Positions 1 to 6,400 of a stretch of 10,938 nucleotides of DNA are shown here, in pieces. Below the pieces are notes generated by a model. The model made no database searches and was not told the origin of the DNA. It worked only from the letters and a program-made list of their open reading frames with translations. The position numbers were made by a program, and so were the translations under genes. This DNA is from Baffinella frigidus. Its lineage: Eukaryota; Cryptophyceae; Cryptomonadales; Baffinellaceae. How positions within the stretch are numbered: position 1 is the first letter of the stretch; each line of letters starts with the position of its first letter. The stretch spans positions 59,921-70,858 of the forward strand of contig MU646962.1 of assembly GCA_026770585.1 (NCBI GenBank), in the 5' to 3' direction.

Positions 1-385
1 CTCCCCCCGACCTTCCCCGCCCCATCTTGCCCCCACACCACGCCGCTCCTCCTTGCCGCCTCCCCCGCCCCGCCCGGCACTCGCTCAGGCGCCCCCCCTG
101 CCTTGGCGGAGATTGCGGCAGCCCCAGGCTTGGAGGAGGCTACTGGGACGCGGGGGGTGCACTGGGTCTGCGAGAGGAAGCGGAGCCGCACCTGTGCCAT
201 CGTGTTCATGTTATCGGGGGCGCGTACGTCTAGCAGGCACACACACCCTCCGCACAAGATGGTGGCACGGCAGCACCCGCAGCTCCTCGCGTGGCTGGCA
301 CGGTCGGTCTGGTGCACTCCTTCTCACGGTCTCTCGAAGGGAGACCGTGTTGTCGAGCACTAGCTCGCGGCAGAGCACGGGCAGT

Positions 386-388
<3 letters not shown>

Positions 389-437
<49 letters not shown>
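389..437. repeat. (GA)24 microsatellite
   Basis: Uninterrupted GA run, CT in the sense of the BACK gene; probably intronic. Confidence 0.97.
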
Positions 438-440
<3 letters not shown>

Positions 441-442
<2 letters not shown>

Positions 443-456
443 CAGGCAGGCAGGCA
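441..456. repeat. (GGCA)4-like tetranucleotide run
   Basis: Follows the GA run in the same CT-rich (minus-sense) intron. Confidence 0.85.
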
Positions 457-495
457 AGCATAGGGGGATAGAGGGAGGGACGGAGAGAGAGGAAC

Positions 496-594
496 CTGGG
501 GGCGGAGCAGCGGGGCGACAGCCTGCCACGTGACCGCCTCCGTCGCCATGTCTTTCAGCACTCCGCTCCGAGCCGCCTCTTCGCTCCCCAGTAC
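496..594 (-). CDS. BACK domain exon (second half)
   Basis: Acceptor CAACCGACAG, 13 nt after an array of eight TTTGGGG units. In phase 0 with the previous exon it reads VLGSEEAARSGVLKD then MATEAVTWQAVAPLLRPQ. This continues the BACK fold ('v.s.......l..EA..y'). The proposed donor is CAG before GTTCCT (weak). Beyond it lies a CT-rich intron containing (CT)n at 389-437. The protein must continue left of 495, and the C-terminus is not identified in the window. Confidence 0.75.
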
Positions 595-607
595 CTGTCG
601 GTTGCGG

Positions 608-663
608 TTTGGGGTTTGGGGTTTGGGGTTTGGGGTTTGGGGTTTGGGGTTTGGGGTTTGGGG
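608..663. repeat. Eight perfect TTTGGGG units
   Basis: A 7-bp telomere-like array (one base different from TTTAGGG) in the BACK intron. On the minus strand it reads CCCCAAA and ends 13 nt before the 3' splice site at 594. Confidence 0.95.
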
Positions 664-842
664 TTTCGGCGTTTAGGGGTAGGGGATAGGGTGTTGGATA
701 TCAGTCTTTTCGCTCCTCCGGTCCAGGTTGTAGGTATAGGTGTTAGGGGTTGGGGTGTAGGGTGCGTGGGTGAGGGCGGGGTACGCACCCGGAGGACCAA
801 GGTTTAGGGTTTAGGGTTCAGGATTTAGGGTTTGGTGTTTAC
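664..842. repeat. Degenerate TTTAGGG-like intron sequence
   Basis: The rest of the BACK intron up to the donor at 842: mixed GGGTTAGGG, GTTTAGGG, GGTGTAGGG and similar units, best preserved at 801-833. It is interrupted by non-repeat sequence (about 693-735) and by a copy of the exon end at 787-800. Confidence 0.75.
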
Positions 843-854
843 CCGGAGGACCAA
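787..854. repeat. 14-bp direct repeat of an exon end and splice donor
   Basis: ACCCGGAGGACCAA at 787-800 and at 841-854. On the minus strand each reads TTGGTCCTCCGGGT; the 841-854 copy is the last 12 bases of the BACK exon plus GT. The 40 bp between are telomere-like repeat. Confidence 0.93.
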
Positions 855-1002
855 CGCTTCAGGGGCCATCAGCGGGAAGCGCACGTGCGCCAGCAGCGTC
901 TCTCTTCCGTCGAACGCCCCTCGAGACCCGGATGCCTTCCGCGGGGAGGGGTGCGGTTGCGCGAGCGCCCAGTTGAGCGCTGCTTCGAAGACCGCTTGCT
1001 CT
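843..1002 (-). CDS. BACK domain exon (first half)
   Basis: Acceptor CCTAAAGCAG is built from a telomere-like repeat. The exon encodes EQAVFEAALNWALAQ, a Pro/Ser/Arg insertion of about 18 residues, and LLAHVRFPLMAPEALVLR. '(S)E..VFEA...W' and 'll.hvRfPLm.pe.L' are the diagnostic blocks of the BACK domain, an all-helical module that follows BTB domains in substrate adaptors for CUL3 ubiquitin ligases. The exon ends in phase 0 at CGG before GTAAAC. Its last 12 bases plus the donor GT are duplicated at 787-800. It may belong to the PDZ-PX gene or to a separate gene; no clear BTB core was found upstream. Confidence 0.82.
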
Positions 1003-1005
1003 CTG

Positions 1006-1028
1006 CTTTAGGGTTTAGACTTTAGGGT
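1006..1028. repeat. Short telomere-like tract before BACK exon
   Basis: CTTTAGGGTTTAGACTTTAGGG and neighbouring bases: three units. On the minus strand CCCTAAAG runs straight into CAG, the 3' splice site at 1003. Confidence 0.85.
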
Positions 1029-1261
1029 ACGCAGAGAGTAACGCGTGTCCAGAACTGAAGCACCACGCTGAGTCACCAAGTCGCCGGCAGCTTCTCTGCG
1101 CACCATCGCGGAAAGCACAGGCTAGAGTCAGGGAGCGGCGTGAGGAGAGAAGCGCGAGGAGAGCTGGGAGAGGCGGCTTCGTGCTTCGCAGTAGCAACCG
1201 ACAAAACCATCCAGAAAGAAACGTTGGTGTGGCAGAGGCTGTTGAGCTCTGCCTCACTCAC

Positions 1262-1372
1262 TGACTATTCTCAAGTAGACATGCTGGATGTGCGGTACAC
1301 ATCCGTCAACTTTGAGGCGGAAAGCAGCCCGGGCACACCAATTTGGTGAGCCCAAACAGACTGAAGCAGAGC
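1262..1372. repeat. Dispersed intronic repeat, copy A
   Basis: Shares CCGTCAACTTTGA and, 45 bp on, GAGCCCAAA..ACTGA..CAGAG with copies B and C. The spacing between the two blocks is the same in all three, with no indels between them. On the minus strand this copy is open (SVWAHQIGVPGLLSASKLTDV), but B and C are not intact in that frame. It is a diverged repeat of unknown class. Confidence 0.8.
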
Positions 1373-1643
1373 GAGGTTGCTGGGAGGGGCACCTTGCGTT
1401 GAGCGTAGGGTCTGCAAGAAGTCCCGATACCAGCGGTGCTGGCAGCCTGATAGGGTGCCGTGTTTGAGATTCTCAAGTGCAGGGGTCGCGATTAACAACG
1501 CATCCGGGTTCTGATGAACCCATGCAAGAGGCTCGGCTGTCAGTGGAGTTTCAACGCGCCAGACTCTGCACCAAGGCGGATACCAGTCAGATGGTTACAC
1601 TGTGTGATAGCACATGCGAGCAATCAGGATACGAATCGATTTC

Positions 1644-1676
1644 GGGCAATGCCGAAAGAGTCTTTCGGCATTGCCC
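1644..1676. repeat. Perfect 33-bp palindrome
   Basis: GGGCAATGCCGAAAGA (1644-1659), a single G, and the exact reverse complement (1661-1676). A related half, CTTCCGGAAAG, follows at 1681. Confidence 0.97.
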
Positions 1677-1787
1677 TGGGGCTTCCGGAAAGCAACGCAT
1701 ACTTTTGCAAAGAACAGATTGAGATGATTTGTGGGGCGATGTAGGTACCTGAGGAAAGCCGGGGCTGCGCATGCCGTCTCGAAATTG

Positions 1788-1887
1788 GCGGCCATCACTG
1801 CCCGGCACCGCGCTGCCTGCCATCCCACCAACCAACCCGTGTCAACATTTGCACTTCCTCAGTTTGACGTTCACGTTGAAATTGAGA
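1788..1887. repeat. 100-bp repeat, unit 1
   Basis: Matches 1942-2041 end to end without indels (period 154), sharing GGCATCACTG-type starts and GAAATTGAGA ends. I see roughly one difference in five bases. Confidence 0.85.
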
Positions 1888-1941
1888 TTACACTCCGTCG
1901 TTCTTGGATCACGTTCTCATTGAGATCCTCATCTGAAGTTT

Positions 1942-2041
1942 GCGGGCATCACTGCGCGGCATCGCACCGCCTACCACGCCACCCATCAACCCTTGGCAAC
2001 GCGTGAACTCCCTCGGTTTGGCGTTCATGTTGAAATTGAGA
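1942..2041. repeat. 100-bp repeat, unit 2
   Basis: Second unit, ending TTCATGTTGAAATTGAGA as against TTCACGTTGAAATTGAGA. No coding frame is conserved convincingly between the units. Confidence 0.85.
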
Positions 2042-2116
2042 GACTGATTTGTTTGACGGGACTTCTGCCAACCAGTGCTGCGAAAATGCATGATAATGTC
2101 TTGAGACTGAGTACGA

Positions 2117-2129
2117 GGGGGGGGGGGGG
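2117..2129. repeat. 13-G homopolymer
   Basis: One of several long G or C runs; others are at 2835-2845, 3713-3723 and a C run ending at 4259. Confidence 0.9.
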
Positions 2130-2642
2130 CACCGTTTGTTCGTGGCCTCGGTCCCAGGCATCAAGCAGCGCGGCTGCAGCGCCTTCCGGTGTCACAGCCA
2201 ACTCACTCCCCTGCCAGCGCGCGCCCTCAGTCAGGCCAACACCACCTTCCTTCGCAGCAGCACACGAGCGTTTCCCTCCTATCTCTTCCGTCGCGGAATT
2301 GGTTTCTTTAGTTTTACACGTCAATTATAAACGTTTTAGAAGTGAAGCAGCGTGCGGGCCCCTCCTATCCTTGCTCTTTCCCAACGGCCATGTGCGCGAC
2401 TGCGATGGAAACTCTGCGCACCAGAGGAACCCTCCAAGCCAAGGCGTTGCCCCATCCGGACTTTTGTGGGTATCTAGGCTCTAAGAGTACCTGAGGATGC
2501 AAGGTTATGAGAACCCCACAGTTGATTCACGTGGGCCGCTGAGTGCGATTCGAGTCGGGGAGTTGGGCGCGGGCGGCGACGGCTGGTAGTAAGCCCGAGG
2601 CACGCGAGACACACCTCCTCGCTCTGCATCACTCGGGTTAAC

Positions 2643-2757
2643 CGACTACTCCCAAGTCGACATCCTAGGTTCGTAGGACAAGACCGTCAACTTTGAAATA
2701 TATAAAAAAACGGGATCCCCAGATTGATGAGCCCAAATGGACTGATACAGAGACGGA
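2643..2757. repeat. Dispersed intronic repeat, copy B
   Basis: CCGTCAACTTTGA at 2684 and GAGCCCAAA at 2729; offset from copy A is 1381 throughout. It shares CTACTCCCAAGTCGACAT with CTATTCTCAAGTAGACAT of copy A. Confidence 0.78.
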
Positions 2758-2766
2758 GACACTACT

Positions 2767-2798
2767 GAGCGGCGCGCGGACGCGCGGCCGACGAGAGC
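2767..2798. repeat. Partial duplicate of exon 12 coding sequence
   Basis: 32 bp matching 2935-2966 with three differences (offset 168). In the exon 12 frame the original reads ALSSAARPRVAE and the duplicate LSSAARPRAAQ before a stop, so the left copy looks like a decayed duplicate of the exon end. Confidence 0.75.
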
Positions 2799-2932
2799 CC
2801 AAGGATGCCAGCATGGGGGGTTCTAGAGAATGAAGGGGGGGGGGGTCATGCCTTGTGTGCCAGCCAGTCCTGACCCAATTCTGTCCCTCGCAACCGTTTT
2901 GACCCTGCTAGTGAGAGGCATAGACGGCACAC

Positions 2933-3251
2933 CTCAGCGACGCGCGGACGCGCAGCCGACGAGAGCGCGAACGCGGGCGCCTGCACCGCCACCCTGTCCA
3001 CATGCAGCTGCTCTTTCCCGCCATGCTGCTGCTGCTGCTGCTGTACGCCATGCTGATGCGCGCCATGCTGATGTGCGCCATACTGCGGTTGCGCAGCATG
3101 ATGCGCCCCCGCAGGGTTGCCGGCGTCGGCGTGCGGTGCTGATCCCCTCTGCTCTCCTCGCTCTCCCCTCTGTTCGCCCCGCGGTGAGAGCGGCGGGGGG
3201 TGCTTGGGGGCCGCGCTGGCTGGCAGCGTGCTGTGCATCCTGGTGCCGACG
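2933..3251 (-). CDS. Exon 12: His/Gln-rich low-complexity segment
   Basis: The acceptor AACAATCAG follows a degenerate telomere-like tract. Completing AG from exon 11 to AGC, the frame reads VGTRMHSTLPASAAPKH, an Arg/Glu/Gly stretch, then QYGAHQHGAHQHGV, six glutamines and HGGKEQLHVDR. All three frames are open here, so frame choice rests on phase and on a partial duplication at 2767-2798 whose differences are mild in this frame (LSSAARPR kept). The His/Gln part comes from a 15-bp tandem repeat plus (CTG)6 on the plus strand. The exon may end at GAG before GTGTGC (2933) or earlier at AGG before GTGGCG. It is probably a disordered linker. Confidence 0.5.
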
Positions 3252-3410
3252 CTGATTGTTTAGGTTGCAGGGTGCAGGGTTTAGGGTTCAGGCTAGTGAG
3301 AGGGCGGAGGGGCGTGCAGGGCAAGGGTGGCCCTGTTGAGGCAGAGAACGAGTTAGAAAGAGAGAAAGAGTACCCTTTTCTCTGTCTGTCTGCCTCTGTC
3401 TCTGTATCTG

Positions 3411-3445
<35 letters not shown>

Positions 3446-6400
3446 GAGAGAACGAGAGTTGGAGAAAAGGAAACTCCTAAGGAACGTGTTGAATCTCTTG
3501 GGTTCGTGTTATGGGAGAGTCTGGGCACTCAAATCCTGCAGAGGTCGCGGCGGTGGGGGGGCACGCTGGCTCGGAAGGTGGGGGGGCGGGGGGACTCAGG
3601 GCATGGTGCACTTGTGGAGTTCGTATGGTGGGAAGGTGTGGGGTTAGGGGTGGGGGGGCAAGCGGGCTCAGAAAAGGAACTCCCCCGAGTGATTGGGAAA
3701 GACGCGGTGGGTGGGGGGGGGGGCACTTGAGGAGGCTGATGCTCTCTGAAGAGGCGAAACTGCTGGCCAGATCCGCACTGCCAAGGCATGGAAACATCGT
3801 CAGTTCAACGCTTAGATTTTAGGGGATAGAGTTGAGAGTTGCCACGGCCGCAAAAAAACTGAAGCAGATGATTTCCGCTGAATCGGCGTCCGAAAAACGG
3901 CAACGCTGAAGGAAGGCAGGTGATGCGAATAGGTGAGGGTGCAAGCAAGTGGTACGCGGAGGTGAGGGTGCGTCGATGCATGATATCGCAAGGTCCAATG
4001 GTGCATGATATAGGAAGGGCGTGTACCTCTGGGCGAAGATGTCTTCTTGCCCCCCCGCCGCCGCCGACGAGCTGCCCGACGAGCCTCGGTGCTGCCCACA
4101 AGTCACAATTTCAGAACGCGACGTTTCGCTCAAAACGAGTTTCGTACTCACTTTCCCAACACCACCAATACCCCACATCTCCGGAACTTGAGTGGCCAAG
4201 GGCACTCTATCCTAGTGGAGCTCTCTCGTTCATAGGAGTCGTGATGACCCCCCCCCCCCATTCTCGCAGGGCCATTGAAACAGGGACGGCATGCAGGCAT
4301 GCGATGGGCACGTTCGAGAGCGGGGGTTGCCCTCTCTGGGCACAAGAGCGGGGGCTCCCATGGGTGGGACCGAGAGACGGGGTGAATACCCGTGGGGATG
4401 AAGGGTCCTCCTCCGACGGGCCATCCCAGTTCTGGAGAACAGCCTCGGGCTTTGAGAAGAGTGCGTCGGGGTATTGCAGGAACGATCGAACGAGGTCGCA
4501 TCTTGATACCGCCTGCTCAGGTCGCGGTTGCGTTACGAATGCTGCTCAGATCGCGTTTGCGTCAAGCATGCTACCCGGATTGCGTCTGCGTTTGCGTGGG
4601 GAATGCGGCGCAAGTCGCGGTTGCGGTAGGAATTCTGCCCCCTCTCGCACCATTCACCCTCCGCTCATCCAACATACTACGGTGAAACAGGAGGTGGTGG
4701 ATGCTGGCTGTGAGGACTGGCGTGGGATAGGCCCGCCTTAAACGCCCTCCCGAGGCGGGCGTGTCCCACGCTAGGCCTCACACTGGCGGGGACAGACGTG
4801 GTGTTGTGCGAGGGCGTCGATGTAGTTACGGAGCCGCTCCTTCCTCTTCTTTATGAGCCCTGCTGACTTCTGGTCGATGAACCTGGTTTAGGGTTTAGGG
4901 TTTAGGGTTTAGACTATAGGGTTCAGGGGTTAGGGTTTAGGGGTTGGGGGTTATGGTTTAGGGTTTAGGGGTTAGGGTGAAAGGTTGGGAATTGTACGTT
5001 TTCCCCGGCAGGCGCGATTTGCCGAGCACGAGATCCATTTTCACATCTCCGAAGTGCTCCCGCAACCGCCTGCCAGTTTAAAAATATTCAATCCCGGGGC
5101 ATAACTGAATCAGCTGCGCGTGTATGCTATCTTACGTCTGGTTGTATGCCTAAAATAGCATGTGCACCCTTATTTTAAGCGTTGGAATCCCTAAGATACG
5201 CAACTGATGCAGGCATGTTCCGAAATTTGATTCATGAGGCCAGGCGACTGCCAACAACCACACAACCTCCCCGTTGGATCTAATCACAGCAAACGTGACC
5301 TCCGTGTGTTCCCTACCATCTATAAGGGCCATACCTATTCCAAGGGGCTCTTTGTGTAATAGAGAAGAGAAGAGAACAAGCGGTGATGGATGGGGCAAAC
5401 CAAACGAGAGTGGCAAACTCCGCAGCCAAACACATGCACACAACATCCCCTGATGGATCGCATCCCAGCAAACGTGGCCGCCGTGTGTTCCCCATATGTT
5501 CCCACCCGAGGAGGACCATACCAATCGCTCACTTTTCAAATCGATCACTTTTCGATCTTGCCGCTCACTTTCCAAATGGCTCTGGGTAATAGAGAAGAGA
5601 CGCGAAGAAGAGATGATGGATGGGGCATACCAATCGAGAGCAGCAAACTCTGAGAAGCGCTTCTCCACCTCCCACGAGTGCTGCTGCAACCTGGTTTGGG
5701 GTTTCGGGTTCAGGGGTTAGGGTTCAGGGTTTAGGGTTCAGGGTTTAGCGTTTGGGGTTTGGGGTTCAAGGTTTAGGTTAGGGTTTAGGATTTGGAGTTT
5801 AGGGTTTAGGGTTCAAGGGTTAGGGTTCCGGGTATAGGGTTCAGGGCCAAGGGCTCGAATTGATTTTCGAGAAGTCTCCAGCGGGTTTCCAGTAGTGGTG
5901 GCTAGGGTGGTGGGTACCGCAGGGAGAAGACGAAGAGGACGTGTTGGGTGGGCATGCATAGGATCCCCAGGTTCTTCCACCCCGACCACGTCTCCGCCTT
6001 GCTGATCCATACCTGCATAGCGTATGCTGAAATCAGAGTGGTCAAGCCTACGGTTTTCACTGTATTGACTACAGTAGGCCGTAGTCTCCCTGGGCCCGGA
6101 CTTCTCTGAACAGAGGAGGCACGAGGCAGATTGGCGGAGCAGTAACGCACGCGGGAGACGCACGCGGGAGACGCACGCGGGAGCTGCGGGACACGGGCTG
6201 AGAAAAAAAGGCAAGAGACAGACGGGCTGATCAGAAGAAGCAAGCGGGGGATGGGGCAGCGATGAGCACCTCCAAGGAGCCGTCGCGGCGTTTCCGTTCG
6301 TTCATTGCTGACCGCCCCCTTTCCAGCCTGCAATATAACAGGGAGACTTGATTTAATTCCAAACATTGGATTCCAATGAAAATTACTACTCGTTTTCTTT

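Larger units (their letters stand above)
1..495 (-). other. Left end: CT-rich intron and unresolved open frames
   Basis: On the minus strand, after the BACK exon, come CT-rich DNA, the (CT)n tract and then GC-rich DNA that is open in several frames. Two stretches look protein-like: LVLDNTVSLRETVRR... (from about 363, possible acceptor GCCGCGAG) and DNMNTMAQVRLRFLS... (from about 217, open to the window edge). Neither has a family signature, and the splice sites are ambiguous. They may be the last exons of the BACK gene. Plus-strand ORFs here are low-complexity shadows. Confidence 0.3.
1003..2932 (-). other. 1.9-kb stretch with intronic repeats and unresolved exons
   Basis: No recognised domain. 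It holds a telomere-like tract (1006-1028), dispersed repeat copies A and B, a perfect 33-bp palindrome, a tandem pair of 100-bp repeats and two G-runs. Protein-like minus-strand blocks are SVSEAELNSLCHTN (1264-1223, resembling the segment just before the BACK VFEA block), GSELAVTPEGAAAALLDAW (about 2210-2150, after acceptor GCGCTGGCAG, reminiscent of the last helices of a BTB domain) and SEEVCLACLGLTTS (from 2623). Any of these could be exons linking exon 12 to the BACK exons, but the phases I tried do not chain, so no model is given. Confidence 0.35.
3252..4026. other. 775-bp probable intron, G-rich on the plus strand
   Basis: Lies between exons 11 and 12, whose phases join directly. Contents are a degenerate telomere-like tract next to the 3' splice site, a TCTG/TCTC microsatellite (3380-3445) and a G-rich stretch (3550-3723) ending in an 11-G run. 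The corresponding minus-strand ORFs (for example 3797-3477) are proline-rich low-complexity reading of C-runs. I see no supported exon, though one could be hidden. Confidence 0.4.

Noticed and set aside
230-529. ORFs of Ser/Leu or Arg/Glu repeats over the GA run
   Set aside because: They are translations of a microsatellite in several frames on both strands, with no conserved sequence.
608-835. A true chromosome end (telomere)
   Set aside because: The repeats are short, degenerate and internal, with coding exons on both sides, and the same is true of the other four tracts. They are interstitial.
1271-1498. 75-codon minus ORF containing WYRDFLQTLRS
   Set aside because: It looks protein-like, but its second half is the dispersed repeat found non-coding in two other places, and no matching splice phases were found. 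It is kept only as part of the repeat description.
4511-4632. CRISPR-like array (29-bp repeats)
   Set aside because: The units are directly adjacent with no spacers, and the context is a eukaryotic intron.
3920-4741. Longest plus-strand ORF (273 codons)
   Set aside because: It runs through a C-run, a 29-bp tandem repeat whose length is not a multiple of three and half of a hairpin, and is antisense to the PX exons at 4512-4390 and 4091-4027. Composition and lack of any family pattern mark it as a shadow.
4798-4882. MADS-box-like reading of FIDQKS...KKRK
   Set aside because: The spacing to the basic block is wrong for MADS. Once the neighbouring exons were found, the segment fitted the C-terminal helices of a PX domain.
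5150-5689. 179-codon minus-strand ORF starting with a PX motif
   Set aside because: Only the first 20 codons are coding. The PX register needs the donor at 5631 and continues at 5069. The remainder covers an intronic tandem duplication.
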